A stretch of 64,000 bases of DNA from Providencia alcalifaciens (GCF_915403165.1 NZ_OU659204.1:744001-808000); one strand, 5' to 3'; counted from the first letter of the stretch, positions 21,171 through 30,688 are shown. Translations and numbers: made by a program. Notes: a model not told the origin generated them from the sequence alone.

Positions 21171-21312
21171 TAGCTATTTATCTTTTAAGCATCAACAGAA
21201 CCATCAGAATTTATGTAAAGAATAGGTAACATGCTGGGTGATGAAGCATGTGGCTAAATCAATCTTTCTGAGAATATTAATAATTTATTATTTAATGATA
21301 AAAAGTATCAGA

Positions 21313-21404
21313 GTATGATGTGCACCTCTTCGCTGTGGGGCATTTAGCTATACATCATGTAGCAACACATCATACAACAGCGAAATTCTTTGCCAGGTAC
21401 TGGC
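21313..21404 (+). promoter_or_regulatory. Structured leader upstream of yedE
   Basis: GTATGATGTG (21313-21322) is complementary to CACATCATAC (21366-21375). TCGCTGT (21330-21336) is complementary to ACAGCGA (21377-21383). The order A-B-A'-B' is pseudoknot-like or mutually exclusive. A small hairpin GCCAG-GTA-CTGGC (21392-21404) lies 22 bases before the start codon. This could be a cis-regulatory RNA or overlapping operators. I match it to no known riboswitch class. Confidence 0.4.
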
Positions 21405-21426
21405 TTGAATCATTCTGGAAGTAAAA

Positions 21427-22641
21427 ATGACTTGGTCTGAGTTTAAATCTCACTATCTCATCGGTTTTTGGAAACCGTTACCTGCGGTGATTGCGGCAGG
21501 TATCTTATCGACTTATTATTTTGGTTTAACGGGCACTTTTTGGGCTGTAACCGGTGAATTTACCCGCTGGGGCGGGCATATCATGCAGCTATTTGGTGCG
21601 CATCCAGAAGAGTGGGGCTATTTCAAAGTTATCGGTTTTCAAGGATCGCCATTAGATAGAATTGATGGTGTGATGATTATCGGTATGTTTGCTGGCTGTT
21701 TTGCCGCAGCACTTTGGGCAAATAATGTGAAAATTCGCATGCCGCAGCATAGGGTTCGAATTTTTCAAGCCATCCTTGGCGGAATTATTGCTGGATTCGG
21801 CGCTCGTCTAGCCATGGGATGTAACTTAGCGGCATTCTTTACGGGTATCCCTCAATTCTCGTTACACGCTTGGTTCTTTGCTGTAGCAACTGCTGTCGGT
21901 TCCTACTTTGGTGCCAAATTCACACTACTGCCGATGTTTCGTATCGCGGTAAAATTGAAAAAGGTCTCAACTGCATCGCCATTAACTCAAAACCTGAATA
22001 CAGCTAAAAAACGCTTTAAGTTAGGCATGGCTATCTTTGCTGTCGCACTTGCATGGGGTTTTTATACATTGCTGGATGCGCCAGTCATGGGCTTTGCTAT
22101 CCTATGTGGGATTGGTTTTGGTTTACTGATTGAACGCGCCCAAATTTGTTTTACCTCAGCATTTCGTGATTTATGGATCACTGGTCGTACTCATATGGCG
22201 AAAGCGATTATCATTGGTATGGCAGTTAGTGCTATTGGTATTTTCAGTTATGTGCAATTGGGCGCGGCACCTAAGATTATGTGGGCAGGTCCAAATGCTG
22301 TGATTGGTGGGTTACTGTTCGGATTTGGTATTGTCTTGGCGGGTGGTTGTGAAACCGGCTGGATGTACCGTGCCGTTGAAGGTCAAGTTCATTACTGGTG
22401 GGTTGGTTTCGGTAATATTATTGGAGCGACTATCTTAGCGTATTACTGGGATGATTTAGGCCCATGGTTAGCGACAGACTTTGACAAAGTGAACTTGCTC
22501 GAGACATTTGGTCCACAAGGTGGCTTGCTCGTCACATACGCTTTATTAGCCATTGCATTTATTTTGATGCTGGTATGGGAAAAGTATTTCTTCCGTAAAC
22601 GTGCCCAAAAACTGGCAAATACTTCCATGGAGGCCGCATGA
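21427..22641 (+). CDS. yedE: YeeE/YedE-family sulfur transporter YedE
   Basis: 404-residue inner-membrane protein with about ten hydrophobic segments in two related halves. The family includes thiosulfate importers (TsuA/YeeE), which pass substrate along conserved cysteines. Cysteines are seen here in GARLAMGCNLAAFF, in IERAQICFTSAFRD and in VLAGGCETGWMYR. The sequence follows E. coli YedE almost end to end. It overlaps yedF by 4 bases (ATGA), so import and sulfur relay are probably coupled. Substrate (thiosulfate or a selenium/sulfur species) is inferred from the family, not shown. Confidence 0.9.
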   Translation: MTWSEFKSHYLIGFWKPLPAVIAAGILSTYYFGLTGTFWAVTGEFTRWGGHIMQLFGAHPEEWGYFKVIGFQGSPLDRIDGVMIIGMFAGCFAAALWANNVKIRMPQHRVRIFQAILGGIIAGFGARLAMGCNLAAFFTGIPQFSLHAWFFAVATAVGSYFGAKFTLLPMFRIAVKLKKVSTASPLTQNLNTAKKRFKLGMAIFAVALAWGFYTLLDAPVMGFAILCGIGFGLLIERAQICFTSAFRDLWITGRTHMAKAIIIGMAVSAIGIFSYVQLGAAPKIMWAGPNAVIGGLLFGFGIVLAGGCETGWMYRAVEGQVHYWWVGFGNIIGATILAYYWDDLGPWLATDFDKVNLLETFGPQGGLLVTYALLAIAFILMLVWEKYFFRKRAQKLANTSMEAA

Positions 22642-22877
22642 GCCATAAAGAAATAGTACCGGATTATCGATTAGATATGGTGGGTGAACCTTGCCCGTAT
22701 CCTGCGGTTGCGACGCTAGAAGCGATGCCGTCGTTAAAACCCGGAGAGATATTAGAAGTGGTGAGTGATTGCCCACAATCTATCAATAATATCCCTTTAG
22801 ATGCAAAAAATTATGGTTATAAAGTGTTAGATATTCAACAGGATGGTCCGACTATTCGTTATCTTATCCAAAAATAG
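22638..22877 (+). CDS. yedF: TusA-like sulfurtransferase YedF
   Basis: 79-residue TusA/SirA-fold protein. The active-site cysteine is in the CPxP motif of VGEPCPYPAVATLEAM, and a second SDCPQS motif follows. Such proteins carry persulfide sulfur between partners; YedF is the usual neighbour of YedE. ATG overlaps the yedE stop. Its own stop (22875-22877) lies 2 bases before an array of ERIC repeats, so the transcript probably runs into them. Confidence 0.92.
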   Translation: MSHKEIVPDYRLDMVGEPCPYPAVATLEAMPSLKPGEILEVVSDCPQSINNIPLDAKNYGYKVLDIQQDGPTIRYLIQK

Positions 22878-22879
22878 CA

Positions 22880-23514
22880 AATACGCGTCATATTTTGCAC
22901 TGTCGCGGTGTTGGCTTCATGCGTTTGCCCTAGTCACATACTTGTGTATGCTCCTAGGGTCTAACGCATTTGCCGCCTTGCGGCAGCACAAACTATTTAG
23001 CGTATTGGTATTAGTCATATTTTGCACTGTCGCGGTGTTGGCTTCATGCGTTTGCCCTAGTCACATACTTGTGTATGCTCCTAGGGTCTAACGCATTTGC
23101 CGCCTTGCGGCAGCACAAACTATTTAGCGTATTGGTATTAGTCATATTTTGCACTGTCGCGGTGTTGGCTTCATGCGTTTGCCCTAGTCACATATTTGTG
23201 TATGCTCCTAGGGTCTAACGCATTTGCCGCCTTGCGGCAGCACAAACTATTTAGCGTATTGGTATTAGTCATATTTTGCACTGTCGCGGTGTTGGCTTCA
23301 TGCGTTTGCCCTAGTCACATACTTGTGTATGCTCCTAGGGTCTAACGCATTTGCCGCCTTGCGGCAGCACAAACTATTTAGCGTATTGGTATTAGTCATA
23401 TTTTGCACTGTCGCGGTGTTGGCTTCATGCGTTAGCCCTAGTCACATATTTATGTATGCTCCTAGGGTCTAACGCATTTGCCGCCTTGCGACAGCACAAA
23501 CTATTTAGCGTATT
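22880..23514 (+). repeat. Five tandem ERIC elements (127-bp period)
   Basis: 635 bases, exactly five units of 127 bp, starting at 22880, 23007, 23134, 23261 and 23388. Each carries the ERIC hallmarks: GTCATATTTTGCAC on the left, a central dyad around CCCTAGTCACATAC and GTATGCTCCTAGGGTC, and TTGCCGCCTTGCGGC then a GCGTATT right end. 127 bp is the canonical ERIC length. Units differ at only a few positions (for example CATATT for CATACT in unit 3 and several changes in unit 5), indicating recent tandem duplication. Small open frames inside the array are not genes. Confidence 0.93.
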
Positions 23515-23589
23515 TCAGTGATACCCTAAAATATTAAAGCTACCTATCAGTCGTGAAATTACAACTGATTGTTATAGGTGATAGTTCGG

Positions 23590-24099
23590 TTACTCATCCT
23601 GCCAGTTCTCAATATCCAGCACAAGCTCACACTCATCATCGATATAGCCACCTGTCGGAATAAAGCCGAGTTTCTGGTAAAACTCAAATGGGCTTTCTTC
23701 ACCTTCACCGCAACTATTATACAGCCGTGGGTAACCTTTCTTTTTCAAGTAACGGATCACTTGAATTAATGCTTCACGACCAAATCCTAATTTTTGATAA
23801 GGCTCGGCTATCATAAATCGCCATAGCATAATGCCATCGTATTCAAGCTCATCATCATCTAATCCAGAATGCAGCATAATGAATCCGACCGGGACATCAT
23901 CCGCATAAATGCCTCGGTACCAAGCACAGTCAGAGAATTGCGCCTCAACCATGGAATAGGCATTATCTGCCACCATGCTACGTTGTGCTTCACTGAGTGT
24001 ATGGCTCAGCAAACAGATTTCCGAAAAGTTTTCAGCTGTTACCTTCTGCAAGGAGACAACGGAATTTTCATCCACTTCTGGCTCGATGAACTCTATCAT
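23590..24099 (-). CDS. GNAT-family N-acetyltransferase
   Basis: 169-residue GNAT-fold protein. Acetyl-CoA-binding motif A is visible as YQKLGFGREALIQVIRYLKKKG, with ESPFEFYQKLGFIPTGGY toward the end; WRFMIAEPYQ is typical of the spermidine/diamine acetyltransferase-like (BltD/PaiA) branch. The substrate cannot be assigned. The frame also has ATG 24105, but that codon directly abuts the AAGGA site. ATG 24099 lies 6 bases from it and is the better start. It is a single gene between the ERIC array and rdgC. Confidence 0.82.
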   Translation of the reverse strand: MIEFIEPEVDENSVVSLQKVTAENFSEICLLSHTLSEAQRSMVADNAYSMVEAQFSDCAWYRGIYADDVPVGFIMLHSGLDDDELEYDGIMLWRFMIAEPYQKLGFGREALIQVIRYLKKKGYPRLYNSCGEGEESPFEFYQKLGFIPTGGYIDDECELVLDIENWQDE

Positions 24100-24335
24100 A
24101 ACCATTCCTTCGCTCGAATATTGACCAAAGCTTCACGAGGAAGCTGCTTGAGTTGTTATTATTGAATAATCAAAATTGCTACTGATTTGTTACATGGATG
24201 TAATTTAATCAACCAGAGATCGGGGAGGCAGTCAATGACTTAATTGTGGCTATGCAAGCGGGGTCTAAAAAGAAAATGGCAACTTGCGTAAATGCCCGTT
24301 GCCATCGTGAAGTCAGGATAAAAAGCTAAATAATA

Positions 24336-25241
24336 TTAATGTTCGGCTTCACCGCCAAGAACATCAATTAAGCGAGCGATTAAGGCGCTGAGTTCGCCTG
24401 TCATCAGAATATAATCAGCATCAAATTTCTGAGCAAAATCTTCTTTAGGAATGTCGTCATTTTGCTCTTTTAGTTTTTCACTGAATTTCAATTTCTTCAG
24501 GGAGCCGTCATCTGACAGCATAAACTGAACGCGCTCTTCCCAATCTAACGATAATTTAGTGACTAATTTGCCTGCTTCAATATGGGTGGCAATTTCATCA
24601 GAAATTAAGTCTTGTTTCTTACAACGGATGATCCCGCCTTCTTCTAAAATTGCTTTTAGCTCCGCTTCATCCATAGCGGCAAAACCTTGAGGTAATGCGC
24701 CAGAACGCACCCATTCAGTTAGCGTTAATTCAATCGGGTCTTTAAAGGTCAGGGGAACAACAGGAAGCGAGCCTAAGCTTTTGCGTAATAGCGCTAAATT
24801 ATCTTCGGCACGCTTAGCACTAGCGGCATCGACAATAATTAGCTGATTAACGGTATCAATCCAAATGTAGGTTTTGCTGAATTTACTGAATGCGCGCGGA
24901 AGTAAGTCATGAACCACTTCGTCTTTTAACGAGGCTTTTTCAGTTTTTTTCAGTTGGCGACCTTGGTCAGCTTCTAATTTTTCAATTTTCTCTTGCAATG
25001 CTTGCTTAATCACGGGGGATGGCAGCATCTTATCTTCTTTCTTGGCACAAATAAGAATTTGGTTATTTGCAGCATGGGTGAGTGCATCTGCGCCACGCAT
25101 TGGCGGAACCCAGCCTGTTTTCATCATGTCTTGGCTTCCACAAGGGGTATAAGCTAGCGGCGCAAGTTGTCTTTCCAGATCATCCGCGGAGAGTGCCAAA
25201 TCCCGATTCAGGCGATAGACCAATATATTCTTGAACCACAT
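24336..25241 (-). CDS. rdgC: Recombination-associated protein RdgC
   Basis: 301-residue nucleoid-associated DNA-binding protein that forms a ring dimer and restrains RecA-mediated recombination. [23 protein letters not shown] and the acidic/basic mid-region are typical, and the length is close to E. coli RdgC (303). It is divergent from mak, as in E. coli, with about 176 bases between them for both promoters. Confidence 0.96.
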   Translation of the reverse strand: MWFKNILVYRLNRDLALSADDLERQLAPLAYTPCGSQDMMKTGWVPPMRGADALTHAANNQILICAKKEDKMLPSPVIKQALQEKIEKLEADQGRQLKKTEKASLKDEVVHDLLPRAFSKFSKTYIWIDTVNQLIIVDAASAKRAEDNLALLRKSLGSLPVVPLTFKDPIELTLTEWVRSGALPQGFAAMDEAELKAILEEGGIIRCKKQDLISDEIATHIEAGKLVTKLSLDWEERVQFMLSDDGSLKKLKFSEKLKEQNDDIPKEDFAQKFDADYILMTGELSALIARLIDVLGGEAEH

Positions 25242-25417
25242 GAAAAACCTACCTTTGTCATTAAAAACATGTTTAGCAAGGCGGACATGATAGCGAATTG
25301 TCCGTTATTAAGCGAAAAAAAATGCCCGCCATTTTGCGGTGTTTTACTTTCTATAAAGGTCGCCTAATAATGTAAGCAGGCAATTAAATGAAAAATCGAT
25401 AATAAGCGAGTGCCATT

Positions 25418-26326
25418 ATGAGGATAGGGATTGATTTAGGCGGTACAAAAATTGAAGTGGTCGCGCTGGATGATGGCGGTAATATTTTATTTCGTCAGCG
25501 TATACCAACGCCACGAGGTGATTACCAAGGCACTCTCGATGCAATCAAGCATTTAGTCGATGAGGCCGAAGCGGCAACGGGGCAAGTTGGGAGTGTGGGG
25601 TTAGGGATCCCCGGAACACTTTCCCCAGTGACGGGAAAAGTGAAAAATGCCAATTCTACGTGGTTAAACGGACAACCATTCGATAAAGACCTTGCTCAAT
25701 GTTTAGGTCGCCCGGTGAAAATGGCGAATGATGCCAATTGTCTGGCAGTTTCAGAAGCCGTAGATGGCGCAGGTGCAGGCGCTAAAGTGGTATTTGCTGT
25801 GATCATCGGAACGGGCTGCGGCGCAGGGATCGCCATTAATGGACAAGTTCATTCTGGCGGAAATGGTGTAGCAGGTGAATGGGGACACAACCCTTTGCCA
25901 TGGCAAGATGACCAAGACAGGCTATTTCTGGCTGACGAAAAATGTTATTGCGGACTGAGTGGCTGTACGGAGCAATTTGTTTCCGGTACAGGCTTTATGG
26001 CGGATTACAAAAAGCTGGCCGGAGAATCCAAAACAGGCACCGAAATTGTTCAATTGGCGCAAAATGGCAATAAACATGCGATAAAAGCCTTTGAACATTA
26101 CCAAAATCGCCTAGCAAAAGCATTAGCACAAGCCGTCAACATGCTAGACCCAGACGTCATAGTGCTAGGGGGCGGAATGAGCAACGTCGATGCGCTCTAT
26201 GAAAACCTGCCAAAAAAGATTCGCCAATGGGTGTTTGGTAGAGAGTTTGATACGCCAATTCGGAAGGCGGAGCATGGGGATTCGAGTGGGGTGCGGGGGG
26301 CGGCCTGGCTCTGCTCTGAGGGTTAA
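25418..26326 (+). CDS. mak: Fructokinase Mak (ROK family)
   Basis: 302-residue sugar kinase that phosphorylates fructose (manno(fructo)kinase) with ATP. The phosphate-binding [15 protein letters not shown] opens the protein, [10 protein letters not shown] is mid-protein, and the ROK zinc site is seen as [10 protein letters not shown] and [17 protein letters not shown]. The C-terminal [12 protein letters not shown] matches E. coli Mak, so the end is intact. The stop (26324-26326) is immediately followed by ERIC sequence. Divergent from rdgC. Confidence 0.95.
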   Translation: MRIGIDLGGTKIEVVALDDGGNILFRQRIPTPRGDYQGTLDAIKHLVDEAEAATGQVGSVGLGIPGTLSPVTGKVKNANSTWLNGQPFDKDLAQCLGRPVKMANDANCLAVSEAVDGAGAGAKVVFAVIIGTGCGAGIAINGQVHSGGNGVAGEWGHNPLPWQDDQDRLFLADEKCYCGLSGCTEQFVSGTGFMADYKKLAGESKTGTEIVQLAQNGNKHAIKAFEHYQNRLAKALAQAVNMLDPDVIVLGGGMSNVDALYENLPKKIRQWVFGREFDTPIRKAEHGDSSGVRGAAWLCSEG

Positions 26327-26551
26327 TGCTCGTCATACTTCACGCCGTAGCTGCGTTGGCTACGCTCGCTAACCCTAGTCACATACTCGTGTATGCTTCT
26401 AGGGACTAGCTTCATTTGCCGCCTTGCTCGTCATACTTCACGCTGTAGCTGCGTTGGCTTCGCTTACTAGCCCTAGTCACATACTAATGTATGCTCCTAG
26501 GGACTAGTTTCACTTGCCGCCTTGCTACAACGCGAATTATTTAGAGCATTG
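26327..26551 (+). repeat. Two adjacent ERIC elements, the first truncated
   Basis: CGTCATACTT begins at 26331 and again at 26429, a 98-base offset instead of 127. The first unit therefore lacks its last about 29 bases (the CTACAAC...GAGTAT arm), breaking off after TTGCCGCCTTGC. The second runs to the right-end arm ACGCGAATTATTTAGAGCATT near 26550. Both have the central dyad around CCCTAGTCACATAC and CTAGGGACTAG. Same orientation as the array after yedF, but a different sequence subfamily. Confidence 0.88.
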
Positions 26552-26674
26552 GGTGAGGGGAAGGGCGAAAAAAGGCAAAAGAAAGGTAAAAGCAAAAGAA
26601 GGGCTAAAGAGAAAAGCGAGCTGGTGGATTTTGCTACTGATAAAGTGAGTATTGGTGAGTTATTTGGGGAATAG
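26549..26674 (+). pseudogene. Lys/Arg-rich open stretch, possible gene remnant
   Basis: A 41-codon frame from TTG 26549, directly on the right edge of the ERIC pair, reads GEGKGEKRQKKGKSKRRAKE and then a non-repetitive tail, SELVDFATDKVSIGELFGE, before TAG. The tail looks more like a real protein C-terminus than chance sequence, but I do not recognise it and see no ribosome binding site. It may be the end of a gene displaced by ERIC insertion, or chance. Confidence 0.25.
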
Positions 26675-26949
26675 CGGGTTTTATCGATAACTCAAATAAT
26701 AGCGGTGATTTTTATCGGATAAATCTATTTTTGTGAGCTATATAAAAGTCGGGATTCATAAATGGACTAAAACCGTGATTTAGTCACAAAAAATGGTTAC
26801 TGTTTGCAGGCATTATCATTAAAACTTGATATCCAACACACAGTGACAGGCTCAATTTCGGGTATGGTTGTTTTTTTGCTCAATAACCATGAAATGAATC
26901 TGGATTTTATGAGAGGCATTCTCTCAAAAGGCAACAAAGGGGATTTAAC
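26675..26949. other. Intergenic leader before cpdB
   Basis: About 275 AT-rich bases. I see no gene. AAAGGGGA close to the cpdB GTG start is the ribosome binding site. The promoter was not resolved. Confidence 0.5.
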
Positions 26950-28899
26950 GTGAAAAAGGCTCTAAAACTTTCATCTTTGGCACTGCTGGTGGCATTTAAT
27001 GCCAACGCTGCCACGGTTGACTTGCGTGTCATGGAAACATCCGATGTACACAGCAACCTCATTGACTTCGACTACTACAAAGACAAGCCTACCGAACAAT
27101 TTGGTCTGGTACGTACTGCGACATTAATCAAAGCTGCTAAAAATGAAGCCACCAACGCTATCCTCGTGGATAACGGCGACTTAATTCAAGGTAGCCCACT
27201 GGCTGACTATATGGCCAACAAAGGCTTAAAAGAGGGGGAATCTCACCCTGCTCATAGCCTAATGAACACCATGGGTTACACCGTCGGTAACTTTGGTAAC
27301 CACGAGTTCAACTTTGGTTTAGATTACCTGAAACAAGCCATTGCAGGCGCGAAATTCCCTTACGTCAACGCCAATATCGTTGATGCTAAAACCGGTGAAA
27401 ACTACTTCAAACCGTACATCATTGTTGATACGCCGGTAAAAGACCGTGATGGCAAAATACATACCATTAAAGTCGGTTATATCGGTTTTGTGCCGCCACA
27501 AATCATGATTTGGGATAAACCAAACTTAGAAGGCAAAGTGAAGGTGAATGACATCACTGAAACCGCTAAAAAGTTTGTACCACAAATGAAAAAAGAGGGC
27601 GCTGACCTGATTGTGGCAATTCCTCACTCAGGATTCTCACAAGAGCCATACAAAGCGATGGCAGAAAACTCTGTGTACTATCTCAGCGAAGTACCGGGCA
27701 TTAACGCCATTATGTTTGGTCACTCTCACGGTGTGTTCCCAAGTAAAGAATTTGCCGAGATTAAAGGCGTCGATGTGGCAAAAGGCACAGTTAACGGTAT
27801 TCCAGCCGTTATGCCAGGACAGTGGGGTGATCATTTAGGTGTGGTCGATTTGGTGGTTAACAATGATAGCGGCGATTGGAAAGTGGTTGAAGCTCAAGCC
27901 CATGCCCGCCCTGTTTATGATAAAGCCAACAAGAAAGCACTGGTTGAGCGCGATGAATCACTCGTGAAAATCATCCAAGAGCAGCATCAAGGTACTCGTG
28001 ATTTCGTGGGTAAACTGATTGGTAAAGCCTCTGAAAACATGTACAGCTACTTGGCATTAGTTCAAAGCGATCCAACGGTTCAGATTGTGAATGATGCTCA
28101 GATGGATTACACCCGTAACTTTATCCAAGGCGACCCAGACTTAGCTGACTTACCAGTATTAGCGGCAGCAGCACCATTCAAAGCAGGTGGACGTAAAAAT
28201 GCGCCTTCTGAGTTTGTTGAAGTGGAAAAAGGGGATTTAACCTTCCGTAATGCTGCTGATTTATATCTCTATCCAAATACTTTAGTGGTTGTGAAGGCAA
28301 CAGGTGCGGATGTGGTTGAGTGGTTAGAGTGCTCTGCGGGCATGTTCAACCAAATTGATGCGCAGTCAACTAAGCCACAAAGCCTGATCAACTGGGATGG
28401 TTTTAGAACCTATAACTTTGACACCATTAGCGGTGTAAATTACCAGATTGACCTGACTCAGCCAGCTAAATATGACACTGATTGCCAAGTGGTCAATAAA
28501 GATGCAAATCGTATCAAAAATGTGACTTACCAAGGCAAACCAATCGATCCTAAAGCGGCGTTCTTAATCGCGACCAATAACTATCGTGGTTACGGCGGTA
28601 AATTTGCTGGTACTGGTGATGCGCATATTGCGTTTGCTTCGCCAGATGAAAACCGTGCAATTTTAGCGGCTTATATCGCTAAAGTATCTAAAGAAAAAGG
28701 CGAAGTGGTTTCGAAGGCTGATAATAACTGGTCCTTCACGCCAATTAAAACCGATAAAAAACTCGATGTACGTTTTGAAACTTCACCAAGTGAAAAAGCC
28801 GCCGAGTTTATTCAGCAACATGCTCAATATCCAATGAAAAAAGTGGGTACTGACGATATTGGTTTTGCTATTTACCAAGTTGATTTAACCGCTAAGTAA
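26950..28899 (+). CDS. cpdB: 2',3'-cyclic-nucleotide 2'-phosphodiesterase / 3'-nucleotidase
   Basis: 649-residue periplasmic bifunctional enzyme that hydrolyses 2',3'-cyclic nucleotides and then the 3'-nucleotide for phosphate and nucleoside salvage. A signal peptide (residues 1-20, ending NANA) precedes the metallophosphatase domain with [31 protein letters not shown] and [10 protein letters not shown] metal-binding motifs. The 5'-nucleotidase C-terminal domain follows. The start is GTG 26950 with AAAGGGGA upstream; the signal peptide begins directly there. It is a single gene with its own terminator. In E. coli cpdB lies elsewhere, so this location is lineage-specific. Confidence 0.95.
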   Translation: MKKALKLSSLALLVAFNANAATVDLRVMETSDVHSNLIDFDYYKDKPTEQFGLVRTATLIKAAKNEATNAILVDNGDLIQGSPLADYMANKGLKEGESHPAHSLMNTMGYTVGNFGNHEFNFGLDYLKQAIAGAKFPYVNANIVDAKTGENYFKPYIIVDTPVKDRDGKIHTIKVGYIGFVPPQIMIWDKPNLEGKVKVNDITETAKKFVPQMKKEGADLIVAIPHSGFSQEPYKAMAENSVYYLSEVPGINAIMFGHSHGVFPSKEFAEIKGVDVAKGTVNGIPAVMPGQWGDHLGVVDLVVNNDSGDWKVVEAQAHARPVYDKANKKALVERDESLVKIIQEQHQGTRDFVGKLIGKASENMYSYLALVQSDPTVQIVNDAQMDYTRNFIQGDPDLADLPVLAAAAPFKAGGRKNAPSEFVEVEKGDLTFRNAADLYLYPNTLVVVKATGADVVEWLECSAGMFNQIDAQSTKPQSLINWDGFRTYNFDTISGVNYQIDLTQPAKYDTDCQVVNKDANRIKNVTYQGKPIDPKAAFLIATNNYRGYGGKFAGTGDAHIAFASPDENRAILAAYIAKVSKEKGEVVSKADNNWSFTPIKTDKKLDVRFETSPSEKAAEFIQQHAQYPMKKVGTDDIGFAIYQVDLTAK

Positions 28900-28926
28900 T
28901 CGCAGTCATAAAATATTGATAACCGA

Positions 28927-28955
28927 AAGCCTGTCACTTGTGTCAGGCTTTTCTT
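28927..28955 (+). terminator. Terminator of cpdB
   Basis: AAGCCTG (28927-28933) pairs with CAGGCTT (28944-28950), followed by TTC and T-rich sequence. Confidence 0.75.
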
Positions 28956-29087
28956 CATAGAAATGTATGTTCGATGACATTCATATGAAAAAATAATTAG
29001 GGAAAGTGCCATAAAAGAAAGAGGCATAGAGGAATAGAAAAATAACTGACTGGCAATGTGCCAGCAAAAGCGGATTAATACAGAAAT

Positions 29088-29131
29088 AAAATTCGGGGAG
29101 TTTAAACTTAAGAGTAAATGGCAGCTCCCCG
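29088..29131 (-). terminator. Probable terminator of the mini-pilin-like gene
   Basis: CTCCCCG (29131-29125 side) pairs with CGGGGAG (29100-29094). Read on the minus strand, the stem is followed by AATTTTATTT. It lies just beyond the stop of the gene at 29163. Confidence 0.6.
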
Positions 29132-29162
29132 AAATATTATGCTTATTAGATCTTCAATTAAC

Positions 29163-29462
29163 TTATTCATAAGTCACGTTTAACATAGGTAATTTACTGT
29201 ATTTGTCATATTCAACTTTGACATACTCGGATTCCACTTTTTTACCATTTTGCAATGAACCTGAAGCGGTGACTGTTTTACCATTACGATAACAATCAAT
29301 ATTTACGTGAGTTTTTTGTGAAATATCCACTTCACACTGAGGCTCATAGATATAACCACCAAATGAAACTGTACCTCCTGAAGATGGGTTGATATTACTT
29401 GCAAAAGAACAACTCGAAATGAAGATTGCCACTACAGTAGTTAATAAAGATAAACGTTTCAT
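29163..29462 (-). CDS. Small secreted protein resembling a shortened pilin
   Basis: 99 residues with a clear signal peptide (MKRLSLLTTVVAIFISSCSFA). The mature part starts like a chaperone-usher pilin (GGTVSFGGYIYEPQCEV), has two cysteines about 16 residues apart, and ends LNVTYE with the penultimate Tyr usual in pilins. At under 80 mature residues it is about half a normal pilin. No usher or chaperone gene lies nearby. It may be a stand-alone envelope or secreted protein. ATG 29462 is chosen over the frame's earlier start because the signal peptide begins there and a G-rich site (GGGGGTGG) precedes it. Confidence 0.6.
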   Translation of the reverse strand: MKRLSLLTTVVAIFISSCSFASNINPSSGGTVSFGGYIYEPQCEVDISQKTHVNIDCYRNGKTVTASGSLQNGKKVESEYVKVEYDKYSKLPMLNVTYE

Positions 29463-29861
29463 AGTCCACCCCCTTAATAACACTGACCACCATCCAATAC
29501 TGCTTCTGTGCTCTTATTTTTAGTGTAGTTCAAATATTGATAATGCAAAAATAAAAGTTTGGTCTATAAGTAAATACTATTACCATGAGGATATAACATA
29601 TTGATGTCAATCAAGTTAAGGTTGTTTTTCAGTTTTATATAAGTGATTAAGAATACTATTTTTTATAAAATTGCGACCAATATATAAAAAATAAATATTA
29701 TTTTTGAATAAGTGCTAATTGGTTTTGATTAATATCCCAGAGGTGTTTTTCTGTTGGGGTAATTTGCGATAGTTGAGGATTTTATATTGTTAAGAGTTTA
29801 ATGAAATTCAGATTTGTTATATAAATAAATATATAATGATTTTGGTGGATAAATAAAATAA
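29463..29861. other. AT-rich gap with no gene seen
   Basis: About 400 bases of very AT-rich sequence. No frame with coding character was found. It presumably holds the promoter of the minus-strand gene at 29163. Confidence 0.5.
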
Positions 29862-29887
29862 AGCCTCTGCAAACATTTGCAGAGGCT
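29862..29887 (-). terminator. Terminator of the nitroreductase gene
   Basis: AGCCTCTGCAAA-CA-TTTGCAGAGGCT is a perfect 12-bp stem. On the minus strand it is followed by TTATTTTATTT. Confidence 0.9.
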
Positions 29888-29914
29888 ATAAAGATAATAA
29901 CGATTAGTGATGAA

Positions 29915-30514
29915 TTATTTGAATACTTTGAAACGAACGTCGTCGTCCATAAAGTCTTTATCACCAGCTGGTTGCTCAATTGAACCAAATACCATTTGAG
30001 CGCGTAAAATCCAATTCGCTGGGATATTCCACTCTTGTTGAACTTGATTATCAATTAATGGGTTGTAGTGCTGTAATGATGCACCCACATTTTCCTGAGA
30101 TAATGTTGTCCATACTGCCAGCTGCGCCATACCGCTCGCTTGTTCTGACCAGATAGGGAAGTTATCTGCATAGAGTGGGAATTGCTCTTGTAAGCCAGTC
30201 ACTACGTTTTTATCTTCAAAGAAAAGAACGGTACCTGCACCTGCTGCAAAGCTATTAATTTTTTGCTCAGTTCCCGCAAATGCCGCTTCTGGTACGATAG
30301 CGCGTAACGCTTCTTTGGTGATATTCCACAGTTTTTTATGTTCTGCACCAAATAACACCACAATACGTGAAGTTTGTGAGTTAAATGCTGATGGGGAGTG
30401 CTTAACCGCTTCTTTGATAAGCTCAGCCACTTTCTCTTCCGAGATTGGTAATGAATCGCCTAAGTTATAAATAGTGCGACGATTTTTAATCATTTCGATA
30501 AATGCGTTAGACAT
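29915..30514 (-). CDS. Nitroreductase-family oxidoreductase (Frm2/CinD-like)
   Basis: 199-residue FMN-dependent nitroreductase-fold protein. The FMN-binding start IKNRRTIYNLGDSLPISEEK and HSPSAFNSQTSRIVVLFG are characteristic of the Frm2/HBN1/CinD subgroup, known from yeast and lactic acid bacteria and linked to oxidative, copper or fatty-acid responses. The substrate here is unknown. ATG 30514 follows an AAGGGG site. It is a monocistronic unit with a strong terminator. It occupies the place where E. coli has other genes between mak and sbcC. Confidence 0.86.
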   Translation of the reverse strand: MSNAFIEMIKNRRTIYNLGDSLPISEEKVAELIKEAVKHSPSAFNSQTSRIVVLFGAEHKKLWNITKEALRAIVPEAAFAGTEQKINSFAAGAGTVLFFEDKNVVTGLQEQFPLYADNFPIWSEQASGMAQLAVWTTLSQENVGASLQHYNPLIDNQVQQEWNIPANWILRAQMVFGSIEQPAGDKDFMDDDVRFKVFK

Positions 30515-30688
30515 GTTTGTCCCCTTGCTTTTGTTTAGAGCACGGCAATTTATTGAACAACCTCAGAAGCCGTAACTTGTTTCGATATAAATTGTTTCGA
30601 TGTGAATAACTATAAAGGTATCCCAACCAAATCATAGAAAAAAAATTTAACCTTAATGTTCAAATTTTTGAATGTTGTTATGAAAATA

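Noticed and set aside
22843..23091. 82-codon open frame overlapping the end of yedF
   Set aside because: It lies almost entirely inside the ERIC repeats and is a by-product of their composition.
22880..23514. Regular repeats suggesting a CRISPR array
   Set aside because: Units are 127 bp and nearly identical along their whole length, with no unique spacers. They match ERIC sequence and length, and no cas genes are present.
26190..26372. 60-codon frame spanning the end of mak and the ERIC repeat
   Set aside because: Out of frame with mak and continues into repeat sequence.
14147..29483. Genomic island, prophage or defence locus in the patchwork region
   Set aside because: There is no integrase, transposase, tRNA attachment site, phage or restriction gene. 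The genes are ordinary chromosomal families, so the region is better read as rearranged core and lineage-specific genes.
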